NCBI GenBank assembly: GCA_019973575.1
Contig: BPUI01000001.1
Location: 124,001-188,000, forward strand
Origin: Gemmatimonadetes bacterium T265
GTDB taxonomy: Bacteria; Gemmatimonadota; Gemmatimonadetes; Gemmatimonadales; Gemmatimonadaceae
Length of the DNA stretch: 64,000 nt
Direction of reading: 5' to 3'
A model generated the notes under the pieces. The model saw nothing but the letters and a program-made list of their open reading frames with translations, was not told the origin of the DNA and searched no databases. The position numbers were made by a program, and so were the translations under genes. The stretch's first letter is position 1. Each line of letters begins with the position of its first letter. Positions 27,198-36,048 of this stretch are shown piece after piece.

Positions 27198-28709
27198 CTA
27201 CTTGCTTTCGACTGTCGCCCCCGCCCGCCGCGCCGTGAGCCAGCGCGCCGCGGCCTGCTGCATCGCGCGGTCGCCCGACCACGCGCAGAGCGCCGGGACG
27301 CCGAGGTCGACCACCGCGCGCGGGGGCGCGAAGTGCACGACCGTGACGGCGCGCCCCGCGACGCGCGCGCGTGCCGCCGCGTCCTGCACCCGTCCGAGCG
27401 TGCGGTCGTCGTAGGGCGGATGCCCCGATCGAACGCGCTCGCCGCCGTAGAGGGCGACGAAGAGCGGCACGTCCGGCCCGAACGCGGCGTCGTCCCCGCC
27501 GCGCACGTCCACCCCGGCGGTCGCGAGGGTGTCGGCGAACTCGTCGCGGCGCGGCGACGGGGCGCTGCGCGTGGTATTCGGGTCGCCCACGTCGGCCGTC
27601 GTGCCGTCGACGACGAGCACGGCCGCGGCGGGGGCGAGGGGCGCGGGTTCGCCGCGGACGACGTGCACGACGCGTTCGGCGAGCTGGCCGCCCCACGTCG
27701 CGTCGGCCGCGGCTGGGCGACGCCAGTCGTTAGGCGGCGCGGCCCACTGCGCCCAGCGCAGCCGACGTCGTACGCTCTGCTGTACGCGCACCGGGTCGAG
27801 CACGTGGGCGGCGAGCGCGCGCTCGAGGGCGGCCGCGACCGCGCCCACGTCGCCCGGCGCGAGCACGACGTCGCACCCCGCGCCGACGGCACGCACCGCG
27901 GCCTCGCCCTCGTCGCCGCCGGCCGGCACGAGCACGCCCGGCATGTCGAGCGCGTCGGAGACGACGAGGCCGTCGTAGCGCAGCTGCTGCCGCAGCAGCC
28001 AGGTGAGGATCTCGCGCGAGAGCGTGGCCGGCTGTCCGCTCGGATCGAGCGCGGGGTAGGCGACGTGCGCGGTCATGATCGACGCCACGTTGGCCGCGAA
28101 CGCGGCGCGGAACGGGGCGAGGTCCTGCGCGTGCAGCACGTCGCGCGGGGCGTCGACCGTCGCGGTCGTGACGTGCGGGTCTGCGCGCGTGCGCCCGAGG
28201 CCGGGGAAGTGTTTCGCGCACGCGAGCACGCCTTCGGCCTGGCACGCCTCGATCCACGCGGCCGCGAGCCGCGCGACGCGCGCCGGGTCCGCGCCGAGCG
28301 TGCGCGCGCCGAGCACCGGGTTGTCGGGCTCGACGTCGAGGTCGCAGACCGGGGCGAGGTTCCAGTTCACGCCGAGCGTGCGGGCCTCGCGCGCGGTGAG
28401 GCGCGCGGCGCGGCGGAGCGCCTCGACGTCGTCGAGCCAGGCGAGCGCGCCGAGCGGCGGGAGCCCCGTCGCGCCCGCGAACTGCTGCCCCGCCCCGCGC
28501 TCGAGGTCAGCGCCGAGCAGGAGCGGCGTGCGCGAGCGCTGCTGCAGCTCCTTCGTGAGCGCGCGCACCGCGTCCTGCTCGCCGCCGGAGAGCAGGAAGC
28601 CGCCGACCCCGAGCGCGAGCGCGGCGTCGAGCCGCGGACGCGCCGCCTCGAAGCGGCCGTCGGCGTCGGCGACGAGCGTGGGGACGAGCAGCTGGGCGAC
28701 GGACGACAC
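27198..28709 (-). CDS. nagZ: Glycoside hydrolase family 3 beta-N-acetylglucosaminidase (NagZ-like)
   Basis: A 503-residue GH3 protein. The first 340 residues are the catalytic barrel with LLLGADLERGAGQQF, VNWNLAPVCDLDVEP, the NagZ/GH3 signature AKHFPGLGRTRADPH, MTAHVAYPALD and VVSDALDMPGV containing the nucleophile Asp. An extra C-terminal domain of about 150 residues follows, as in two-domain NagZ enzymes. It should remove GlcNAc from GlcNAc-anhydroMurNAc muropeptides. It is third in the murQ-anmK-nagZ run, which strongly supports murein recycling. The GTG at 28707-28709 fits the family start; an in-frame CTG overlapping the anmK stop (CTGA, 28775-28778) is an alternative. Confidence 0.88.
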   Translation of the reverse strand: MSSVAQLLVPTLVADADGRFEAARPRLDAALALGVGGFLLSGGEQDAVRALTKELQQRSRTPLLLGADLERGAGQQFAGATGLPPLGALAWLDDVEALRRAARLTAREARTLGVNWNLAPVCDLDVEPDNPVLGARTLGADPARVARLAAAWIEACQAEGVLACAKHFPGLGRTRADPHVTTATVDAPRDVLHAQDLAPFRAAFAANVASIMTAHVAYPALDPSGQPATLSREILTWLLRQQLRYDGLVVSDALDMPGVLVPAGGDEGEAAVRAVGAGCDVVLAPGDVGAVAAALERALAAHVLDPVRVQQSVRRRLRWAQWAAPPNDWRRPAAADATWGGQLAERVVHVVRGEPAPLAPAAAVLVVDGTTADVGDPNTTRSAPSPRRDEFADTLATAGVDVRGGDDAAFGPDVPLFVALYGGERVRSGHPPYDDRTLGRVQDAAARARVAGRAVTVVHFAPPRAVVDLGVPALCAWSGDRAMQQAAARWLTARRAGATVESK

Positions 28710-28774
28710 GAAAGCGGGCGGAGGGCGAACGCGGGACGCGGTAGTGTTAGGCGGGCGCGGCGACGCGCACGTGA

Positions 28775-29971
28775 TCAGGCGGGCGTGAGCGCGCCGAGCA
28801 CGCGCGCCCCCCGCGCGCCGGTCGCGGCGGGGACGTTCCCCGGCAGGCGCGCGAGGTGAAGATAGCCGAGCAGCGCGAACGCGACCGCCTCTTTGGCCTC
28901 GCCGTCGAAGAACGCGTCGGCGAAGCCCCGCACGCGGATGGGTAGGCCCGCGCGCGCCAGCTCCGCCGTGACCGAGGCCACGAGCGCCGGGTTTCGCGCG
29001 CCGCCGCCGGAGAGCAGCACTTCCGTCGTCGGCTCCGGGACGAAGCGCCGGTACGCGTCGGCGAGCGAGCCGGCGGTCAGGAGCACCGCCGTCGCGACAA
29101 CGTCCTCGTCGCGTCCTCGCGGGTCGGCGGCGGCGCACCCCGCGCGCAGGCGGTCGGCGTACGCGACGCCAAACAGCTCGCGCCCGGTGCTCTTGGGCGG
29201 CGGCGCCGCGAAGTACGGCTCGGTCAACAGCGCGTCGACGACGGCGCGGTTCGGCGTCCCCGCCGCGGCGAGCCGGCCGTCGACGTCGTACGCGAGCGCC
29301 GGGCGGAGCGCGCGCACGACCGCGTCGACCACCGCGACTCCGGGTCCCGTGTCGAACGCCCGCACGGCGCGCAGGTCGGGCGCGGCGCCGTCGGCGGCGC
29401 GCGGCGGCACGACCGTGACGTTCCCGATCCCGCCGAGGTTTTGTAGCAGCCGCCATTCGTCGCCGGCAAACAGCAACGCGTCGGCGATGGGCACGAGTGG
29501 CGCGCCCTGCCCGCCCGCCGCGACGTCGCGCGTCCGAAAGTCGCTCACGACGTCGACGCCGAGCCGCTCGGCGATGGCGCTCGCGTCGCCGCTCTGCCAG
29601 GTCGAGTGCCCGGGCTCGTGCCACAGCGTCTGGCCGTGCGACGCGACCGCGCGGACCGACGCGCGCGCCACCCCCGCGTCGGCCAACAGCGCGGCCGCGG
29701 CGTCGGCGAACCACCCGCCGAGGTCTGCCGCGAGGCGGCAGTAGTCGCGGGCCGACCCGCCCTGCATCGCGTCGAGCAGGCGCGCGCGCTGCGCCGGCGT
29801 GTACGGGCGCTGCACGAAGCCGAGCAGGTCGACGCCCGTCGGGAAGCCCCGCGGGGCATCGTCGTCGGCAAAGACGAAGCGGACCGCCGCCGCGCTGACG
29901 CCGTCGCAGGACGTGCCCGACATCAGGCCGACGTAGACGTCCCGCCCGGCGGCCGTGGCGCCCTCGGTCAT
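28775..29971 (-). CDS. anmK: Anhydro-N-acetylmuramic acid kinase
   Basis: A 398-residue ASKHA-fold kinase that opens and phosphorylates 1,6-anhydro-MurNAc to MurNAc-6-phosphate. Conserved pieces are VGLMSGTSCDGVSAA (ATP and sugar binding), ASHGQTLWHEPG, SGDASAIAERLGVDVVSDFRTRDVAAGGQGAPLVP with the catalytic Asp, LQNLGGIGNVTVVP, AFDTGPGVAVVDAVV, and LLSGGGARNPAL. The ATG at 29969-29971 overlaps the TGA of murQ (ATGA), so translation is coupled. Product and substrate link directly to murQ (next step) and nagZ (previous step). Confidence 0.95.
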   Translation of the reverse strand: MTEGATAAGRDVYVGLMSGTSCDGVSAAAVRFVFADDDAPRGFPTGVDLLGFVQRPYTPAQRARLLDAMQGGSARDYCRLAADLGGWFADAAAALLADAGVARASVRAVASHGQTLWHEPGHSTWQSGDASAIAERLGVDVVSDFRTRDVAAGGQGAPLVPIADALLFAGDEWRLLQNLGGIGNVTVVPPRAADGAAPDLRAVRAFDTGPGVAVVDAVVRALRPALAYDVDGRLAAAGTPNRAVVDALLTEPYFAAPPPKSTGRELFGVAYADRLRAGCAAADPRGRDEDVVATAVLLTAGSLADAYRRFVPEPTTEVLLSGGGARNPALVASVTAELARAGLPIRVRGFADAFFDGEAKEAVAFALLGYLHLARLPGNVPAATGARGARVLGALTPA

Positions 29972-30891
29972 TCGACGGCGACCGGCGGCGGCGCGGCGCC
30001 CGTCGCCCGGCGGATCGCGCCGCCCGATGCGGCGAGCGCGACCTCGGCGCCGGCTGCGTCCGTCCCGAGCGCGTGCATGACGATGGCCGTCTTGACGCGC
30101 CCCCCCGCGTCGGCGAGCAGCGCGCGCGCCTCGTCCCGCCCGACCCCGCACACGTCGACGACGATCCGCTCGGCCCGGTCGACGAGCTTCGCGTTCGTCG
30201 CGCGCAGATCGACCATCAGGTTCCCGTAGGTCTTGCCGAGGCGGATCATCGCCCCGGTTGTGAGCGTGTTGAGGATGAGCTTGGTCGCCGTCCCGGCCTT
30301 GAGCCGTGTCGAACCGGTGAGCACCTCGGGCCCGGTGCGGGCGACGATGACGTGGTCGGCGACGGCGAGCATCTCGGGCCGCGGGGGCGAGCACGCGACG
30401 ATGCCCGTGACGGCACCGACCTCGCGCCCGCGCGCGAGGGCACCGCGGACGTACGGCGTCGTGCCGCTCGCCGCGATGCCGACGAGTACGTCGCCGCCCC
30501 GCACGCCGCGCGCGTCGACGTCGCGCGCGCCGCCCGCGGGCGAGTCCTCCGCGCCTTCCTGCGCGCGGAACATCGCGGCTTCGCCGCCGGCCATCATCCC
30601 CTGCACGAGGTCGAAATCGACCCCGAACGTCGGCGGACACTCGCTCGCGTCGAGCACGCCGAGCCGGCCCGAGCTCCCCGCGCCGATGTAAAAGAGTCGG
30701 TGCCCAGCGCGGAACGCGCCTTCGACCGCGACGAGCAGCGCGGCGATGCGCTCGCGCTCGGCCGCGACGGCCGCGGCGACAATGCCATCTTCCGCGTTCA
30801 TCGCGTCGACAATCTCGAGCGGCGAGGCGAGGTCGATGTCTGCGGTGCGCGGGTTGCGCTGCTCGGTCGGGCGGAGGTCGCGGGCGCTCAC
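29968..30891 (-). CDS. murQ: N-acetylmuramic acid 6-phosphate etherase
   Basis: A 307-residue SIS-domain lyase that cleaves the lactyl ether of MurNAc-6-phosphate to GlcNAc-6-phosphate and D-lactate. Motifs: TEQRNPRTADID at the N-terminus, FYIGAGSSGRLGVLDASECPPTFG, the helix with the catalytic Glu in AQEGAEDS, VGIAASGTTPYVRGAL, GPEVLTGSTRLKAGTATKLILN and the C-terminal UBA-like helical region ending in GTDAAGAEVALAASGGAIRRA. First gene of the murQ-anmK-nagZ operon, starting with an ATG at 30889-30891, 114 bp from the divergent ggt gene. Confidence 0.95.
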   Translation of the reverse strand: MSARDLRPTEQRNPRTADIDLASPLEIVDAMNAEDGIVAAAVAAERERIAALLVAVEGAFRAGHRLFYIGAGSSGRLGVLDASECPPTFGVDFDLVQGMMAGGEAAMFRAQEGAEDSPAGGARDVDARGVRGGDVLVGIAASGTTPYVRGALARGREVGAVTGIVACSPPRPEMLAVADHVIVARTGPEVLTGSTRLKAGTATKLILNTLTTGAMIRLGKTYGNLMVDLRATNAKLVDRAERIVVDVCGVGRDEARALLADAGGRVKTAIVMHALGTDAAGAEVALAASGGAIRRATGAAPPPVAVE

Positions 30892-31005
30892 GCAGGTGGT
30901 CCGGGAGGGGCGTCGGGCGCGGCTAAGTTACCAGTCGTCCGCGGCCCCGCACACCCCGACGTTCGGCGCGCTGTGGGCGGCCGCCCTCCTCTCGACCGTC
31001 CTGCC

Positions 31006-32784
31006 ATGATCCGCCGCCTCCTTCCCCTGCTCGCGGTCTCGCTCGCCGCTGCGGCGCTCGACGTCGGCCGCGCCGCGGCGCAGGCCACGACCACACTCGC
31101 GGCGCCCGCCCGGCGACTTCCGCCCCGGCGCCCCGCGACGTTTCCGGCCGCGTGGCAGTTCAAGGCCGGCGACACGGCGACGACCGCGGCACACGGGATG
31201 ATCGCGAGCAACAGCGCGCTCGCGAGCGCGGCCGGCGTCGAGATCCTCCGCCGCGGCGGGAACGCGGTCGACGCGGCGGTCGCGACGGGGTTCGCGCTCG
31301 CGGTCGCTTACCCCGTCGCGGGGAACATCGGCGGTGGAGGATTCACGGTCATTCACTTCGCCGACGGGCGCTCCGCGGCGCTGGACTTCCGCGAGACGGC
31401 GCCTGCAGCCGCGACGCACGACATGTATCTCGACTCGACCGGCGCGCCGACGGACAAGAGTCGCGTCGGGTATCTCGCGGTCGGGGTGCCGGGTTCGGTC
31501 GCGGGGCTCACGGCCGCGGTCCGGCGCTACGGGCGGCTGCCGCTCGCGGCGGTGATGGCGCCGGCGATCCGGCTGGCCGAACGCGGCTTCCCAGTGGACA
31601 GCGCGATGTGGCGGTCGCTGGCGAGCGACAGCACCAAGCTCGCGCGGTACGCCGCGGGCTCGCCGTTCATGCCCGGCGGACGCCCGATCGCGGTCGGCAC
31701 CCTCCTGCGCCAGCCGGAGCTCGCGCGCACGCTGCGGCGCATCGCGCGCGGCGGCGCGGCCGGCTTCTACCGCGGCGAGACGGCCGCCCTGCTGGGCGAG
31801 GACATGCGGCGCAACGGCGGCCTGGTCACCCCCGTCGACCTCGCCAACTACCGCCCGATCTGGCGCGCGCCGCTCCGCACGACCTACCGCGGCTACACGG
31901 TGTTAGGCATGCCGCCGGTGTCGAGCGGCGGCACGACGTCGTTCGAGATTCTTCACATGCTCGAAGCGTACACGCACGAGCGGGGCGACACGCTCCCGAC
32001 GTTCGGCGGCGCGGCGTACGCGCACCTCATCGCGGAGGCCGAGCGCCGCGCGTTCGTCGACCGGAACAGCAAGCTCTGCGATCCGACGTTCTGTAAGCCG
32101 CCGGTCGCGGAGCTGACGAGCAAGGCCTACGCGCGCCGCCTCGCCGCGACGATCGACCCCGCGCGCGCGACGCCGACGACGAGCGTGTCGACGCTTCCCG
32201 ACCGCACGCACACCACGCACTACGCGGTGGTCGACCGCGCGGGCAACGCCGTCAGCACGACGACGACGCTCAACCTCGGCTACGGCTCGGGCGTGTACGT
32301 GCGCGGCGCGGGGTTCTTTCTCAACGACGAGATGGACGACCTCGCGGCCGCGCCGGGCAAGCCGAACGCGTTCGGCCTGATCGAGGGCGAGCAGAACGCC
32401 GTCCAGCCGGGCAAGCGGCCGCTCTCGTCGATGACGCCGAGCGTGGTGCTCGACCGCGCGGGCCGCACGCTGCTCGTCGTCGGCGCGGCGGGCGGGCCGA
32501 CGATCATCTCCGGGACGACGCAGGTGATCGTCGACGTGCTCGACCACCGCATGTCGCTCGCGGACGCGATGCGCGCGCCGCGGCTGCACCACCAGGCGCT
32601 GCCCGACACGCTCGTCTACGAAGCGGGCGGGCTCACGGACGCGGCCGTGGACTCGCTGCGCGCGATGGGCCACGGCGTGCGCGCGCAGCGGCGCATGGTG
32701 AACGTGAACGCGGTAATGCGCGTGCCGGGCGGCTGGGCGGGGGTGAGCGAGCCGCGCGCGACCGGGGCGGCGGTGGGGTATTGA
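31006..32784 (+). CDS. ggt: Gamma-glutamyltransferase
   Basis: A 592-residue periplasmic Ntn hydrolase that transfers or hydrolyses the gamma-glutamyl group of glutathione and related peptides. A signal peptide (residues 1-26, ending GRAAAQ) precedes the large subunit with HGMIASNSALASAAGVEILRRGGNAVDAAVATGFAL, GGGGFTVIHF and LDFRETAP (gamma-glutamyl-binding Arg). The autocleavage site is in PDRTHTTHYAVVD, where the conserved Thr becomes the catalytic N-terminus of the small subunit; GYGSGVYVRGAGFFLNDEMDD, RPLSSMTPSVV and GGPTIISGTTQVI follow. It may degrade gamma-glutamyl peptides and is divergent to the murein-recycling operon. Confidence 0.94.
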   Translation: MIRRLLPLLAVSLAAAALDVGRAAAQATTTLAAPARRLPPRRPATFPAAWQFKAGDTATTAAHGMIASNSALASAAGVEILRRGGNAVDAAVATGFALAVAYPVAGNIGGGGFTVIHFADGRSAALDFRETAPAAATHDMYLDSTGAPTDKSRVGYLAVGVPGSVAGLTAAVRRYGRLPLAAVMAPAIRLAERGFPVDSAMWRSLASDSTKLARYAAGSPFMPGGRPIAVGTLLRQPELARTLRRIARGGAAGFYRGETAALLGEDMRRNGGLVTPVDLANYRPIWRAPLRTTYRGYTVLGMPPVSSGGTTSFEILHMLEAYTHERGDTLPTFGGAAYAHLIAEAERRAFVDRNSKLCDPTFCKPPVAELTSKAYARRLAATIDPARATPTTSVSTLPDRTHTTHYAVVDRAGNAVSTTTTLNLGYGSGVYVRGAGFFLNDEMDDLAAAPGKPNAFGLIEGEQNAVQPGKRPLSSMTPSVVLDRAGRTLLVVGAAGGPTIISGTTQVIVDVLDHRMSLADAMRAPRLHHQALPDTLVYEAGGLTDAAVDSLRAMGHGVRAQRRMVNVNAVMRVPGGWAGVSEPRATGAAVGY

Positions 32785-32916
32785 AGGGACGAAGGGGAGT
32801 CCTAACGAGACGAACGGAGAGCGCCGAACCGCCTTTGTTGTCGTTCCTTGGGACGACGGTGTGTGTGATTTTCCGGGACGACGAGGCGCCTAACGCGTTC
32901 TCCGCCCGTCGCCCGC

Positions 32917-33879
32917 TCAGATCCCCGGGTCGGTCGTCCCGCCCGCGCGCGCGAGCCGGACCTGCACCCCGTCGGTGAGCCGCACGTGCATCGAGGCGCC
33001 GCTGTTCAGGCAGCCCTCGTAGCGCGCCGTCGCGGACGCGACGCCCGCGCCCGCCGCCGTCCCCGCCGCGGCGCCGATGATTGTGCCCTTCGCGCCGCCG
33101 CCGATGATGCGGCCGAGGATCGCGCCCGCGACCGCGCCGCCGATGACCTTTTGCGGGTCCTTGCTCGCGCCGCCGTTCTTAACGCGCGTGACGTCGGCGC
33201 TTTCGGTCGTCGCCGAGACCGCGTACGTGTGGCCGCCGTAGCTGAGCGACACGACGCGGAGGCCGAGGTTTATCGCGTCGTTCGCGCTGCCGCTGCCACT
33301 GACGCTCGTCACCTCGACGTTCGCCGTCGCGCCGGCGGGGATCGTCGCGCCGTTGCTCCCCGACACGGCGTCCGACACGGAGGCCGTGAAGTGGTCGCCG
33401 ACGCTCGTGTTGTTCGTACACACGCTGCGGTTGGACGCGAGGAGCAGCGTCGTCCCGGCGGGGATCGTGCCGACGCCGCCGCGCTCGGCGTTGTTCGGCG
33501 CGGGACGCGTGCCCGCGGCCGAGTCGGGCGCGGCGGCGGGGTTGGTGCGCCGCGGGGCCGACGAGCTGGACGCGGTGCGCGCCGGGCGCTCGCGGATCAC
33601 CTCGCGGATCACCTCTCGGCGGGGTGCCGGCGCGGGGGCAGGGGCGGGCGCGGCGGTCGCGGGGGGCGGCGTGGCCGGCACGTCCTGGAGCTGCGGCTGC
33701 GCCGCGGGCTGCTGGTTGGCGAGCGAGAGGTCGCGCGCGAGCGCCGTGTCCTGGTTGAGCGCCGCGTCGTTCTGGCGACCCTTGTCGCCGCTACTGCACG
33801 CCCCGAGGGCGAACGCGCCGGCCGTCGCGGCGAGCGCGGCGCCGCGGAGGGCGAACCGGCGGGAGGTATATTGCGACAT
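32917..33879 (-). CDS. Glycine-zipper lipoprotein, unknown function
   Basis: A 320-residue exported protein. It has an N-terminal signal with lipobox ALGAC (Cys about residue 28), a long disordered Ala/Pro/Gln segment with a tandem REVIREVIRERP stretch, a beta-rich central domain (GTIPAGTTLLLASNRSVCTNNTSVGDHFTA, ATIPAGATANVEVTSVSGSG) and, near residues 245-285, a glycine zipper (GGAVAGAILGRIIGGG, GAAAGTAAGAG) of the kind that packs in the outer membrane. Two to three Cys in the mature part. Envelope location is likely; no enzyme motif is seen. Divergent from the ABC transporter gene. Confidence 0.75.
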   Translation of the reverse strand: MSQYTSRRFALRGAALAATAGAFALGACSSGDKGRQNDAALNQDTALARDLSLANQQPAAQPQLQDVPATPPPATAAPAPAPAPAPRREVIREVIRERPARTASSSSAPRRTNPAAAPDSAAGTRPAPNNAERGGVGTIPAGTTLLLASNRSVCTNNTSVGDHFTASVSDAVSGSNGATIPAGATANVEVTSVSGSGSANDAINLGLRVVSLSYGGHTYAVSATTESADVTRVKNGGASKDPQKVIGGAVAGAILGRIIGGGAKGTIIGAAAGTAAGAGVASATARYEGCLNSGASMHVRLTDGVQVRLARAGGTTDPGI

Positions 33880-34041
33880 GGGGCAGATCCTGGGTGGTGG
33901 AAGGTGGCGGCGACGTCAGGCGCGCGTCCTGGAGGACACGCACGACCGGGGCGCACCCGCTGCGCCCCACGTCGGAGTACCCGCCGCGCGCCGGCGGGTG
34001 CCGACCGCCGTGCCGGCGTCTTCACAGAGCGCGACCGCCCG

Positions 34042-36039
34042 ATGACGAACGCGGCCGACGTGCGCGCAAAGCGGGTGCCAGCCGCGGTCACGCTCCGCCG
34101 GCTGGTGCCCTTTCTCCGCCCGTATTTCGGGCGCCTCACGTGGGGCTTGGTGCTCGTCGTGGTCGGCGCCGGGTTCGGCAGCGTCATCCCGTGGATCCTC
34201 CGGGTGGCAATCGACGGCCTGGGGTCTGGCGCGCCGCCGAGCCGCACGTGGCTCCTGGTTGGGGGGATGCTCGCCGCGGCGCTCGTGGGCGGCGCGATCC
34301 GCTACGGGATGCGCGAGATCCTGAACGGGGTGAGCCGCCTCGTCGAGACCGACCTCCGCGACGCGGTGTTCACGCACCTGCTCACGCTCGACGCCGGCAC
34401 GGCCGCGCGCTGGCGTACGGGCGAGCTGATGGCCCGCCTGACGAACGACCTGAGTGCGGTGCGCATGGCCGCGGGCCCGGCGATCATGTACCTCGTCAAC
34501 ACCGTCGCGGGCGCCGGGTTCTCGCTCTACTTCATGCTGCGCATCGACGCGCGCCTCACCGGGCTCGCGCTGCTGCCGATGGTCGGGCTGCCGTTCGTGA
34601 TGGTCCGGCTCGGGCGGCTCGTGCACGACCGCTTCGAGGCCGTGCAGGAGCACTTCGGCGCGCTCACGACGCGCGTGCAGGAGAACCTGGCGGGCACGCG
34701 CGTCGTCCGCGCCTACCGGCAGGAGCGCGCCGAGGGGGAGCGCTTCGACCGCGACAACGCGGAGTACGCGCGGCGGAACGTCGCGCTCGCACGCCTCAAC
34801 GGCATCATGAACCCGGCATTCGGCCTGCTCGCCGGCGCGGGCGCGGCGGTCGTGCTCGGCGTCGGCGGCACGCTCGTGCTGCGGGGGACGATCTCGGTCG
34901 GCTCCTTCGTCGCGTTCGGGCTCTATCTGGCGATGCTGACCTGGCCGCTCATCGCGCTCGGCTGGACGACGAACCTCTTCCAGCGCGGCGCGGCGAGCAT
35001 GGCGCGCATCAACGAGCTGCTCGACGCGCGGCCCGCGCTCGCCGCGCCGGCGCGTCCGCGCGCGCTCCCGGCCGCGGCGGCGGGGCGCGCGCTGGAGTTC
35101 CGCGGCGTCTCGTTCCACTACCCGCGCGCCGCCGACGCGACCGACCCGGTCCGCTGGGTCCTCCGCGACGTCTCGTTCTCGGTGCCCGCGGGCGCGACGT
35201 TCGGCATCGTCGGCCCGGTCGGCAGCGGCAAGAGCACCCTGCTCGACCTCGTCCCGCGCCTGTACGACCCGCAGGAGGGCGAGATCCTGCTCGACGGCGT
35301 GCCGATCCGGAAGCTCTCGCTCGACGCCCTCCGGCGCGAGATCGGCGCCGTGCCGCAGGAGAGCCTGCTCTTCTCCGAAACGATCGGGGCCAACATCCGC
35401 TACGGCACCGACGCGGCGACCGACGGCGCGACCGCCGCGCCGCCGGCCGCGCCTAACGAGGGCGGCGTGGCCCCGCGTCTCGAGGAGGCGACGGCCGGCG
35501 CGGCCGAGCCGACCGCGCACGACCTCGTCGTCTGGGCGGCCGACATCGCCGACCTGACGACGACGGTGGTCGACTTCCCGGGCGGCTTCGAGACGCTCCT
35601 CGGCGAGCGCGGCGTGAACCTGTCGGGCGGGCAGAAGCAGCGAGCCGCGATCGCCCGCGCGCTCGCGCGCCGCCCCGCCGTCGTGCTGCTCGACGACGCG
35701 CTCTCCGCGGTCGACACGCAGACCGAGGCGGCGATCCTGCGCGGGTTGCGCACCGCGCTCGCGGGGCGTACGACGCTCATCACGACGCACCGCGTGAGTG
35801 CGGTGCGCGACGCGGCGTGGATCCTCGTTCTCGACGAGGGGCGCGTCGTCGAGCAGGGCACGCACGACGAGCTGCTCGCGCGCGGCGGGCGCTACGCGGC
35901 GCTCGCGCGTCGTCAGCAGCTCGAGGCCGAGGTGGACGAGGCGCCGACGGACGGCGCGCGTAACGATCCGGCCGCGCCGGCGGCGGACGGCGACAGTGCC
36001 CCCGCGCGCGCCGTGGCCGGCGCGGGGGCCGGGGCGTAG
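34042..36039 (+). CDS. ABC exporter half-transporter (permease-ATPase fusion)
   Basis: A 665-residue type IV ABC transporter half-unit (MsbA/MdlB type). Residues 20-310 hold six predicted transmembrane helices (e.g. LTWGLVLVVVGAGFGSVIPWIL, PAFGLLAGAGAAVVLGVGGTLVL). The nucleotide-binding domain has Walker A GPVGSGKS, Q-loop AVPQES, signature LSGGQKQRAAIARAL, Walker B AVVLLDDALSAVD and an H-loop THR (ITTHRVS). The D of the catalytic Walker B position is followed by D instead of the usual E (LLDDA). Between Q-loop and signature there is an unusual acidic, Ala-rich insertion of about 35 residues (DAATDGATAAPPAA...EEATAGAAEPTA). Substrate unknown; lipid or drug export is usual. It is followed after 9 bp by the kinase gene, a probable operon. 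Confidence 0.9.
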   Translation: MTNAADVRAKRVPAAVTLRRLVPFLRPYFGRLTWGLVLVVVGAGFGSVIPWILRVAIDGLGSGAPPSRTWLLVGGMLAAALVGGAIRYGMREILNGVSRLVETDLRDAVFTHLLTLDAGTAARWRTGELMARLTNDLSAVRMAAGPAIMYLVNTVAGAGFSLYFMLRIDARLTGLALLPMVGLPFVMVRLGRLVHDRFEAVQEHFGALTTRVQENLAGTRVVRAYRQERAEGERFDRDNAEYARRNVALARLNGIMNPAFGLLAGAGAAVVLGVGGTLVLRGTISVGSFVAFGLYLAMLTWPLIALGWTTNLFQRGAASMARINELLDARPALAAPARPRALPAAAAGRALEFRGVSFHYPRAADATDPVRWVLRDVSFSVPAGATFGIVGPVGSGKSTLLDLVPRLYDPQEGEILLDGVPIRKLSLDALRREIGAVPQESLLFSETIGANIRYGTDAATDGATAAPPAAPNEGGVAPRLEEATAGAAEPTAHDLVVWAADIADLTTTVVDFPGGFETLLGERGVNLSGGQKQRAAIARALARRPAVVLLDDALSAVDTQTEAAILRGLRTALAGRTTLITTHRVSAVRDAAWILVLDEGRVVEQGTHDELLARGGRYAALARRQQLEAEVDEAPTDGARNDPAAPAADGDSAPARAVAGAGAGA

Positions 36040-36048
36040 GTTAGCGAC

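Noticed and set aside
30073-31005. Open frame extending ggt upstream
   Set aside because: It runs antisense to murQ; the signal peptide of gamma-glutamyltransferase fixes the start at 31006.
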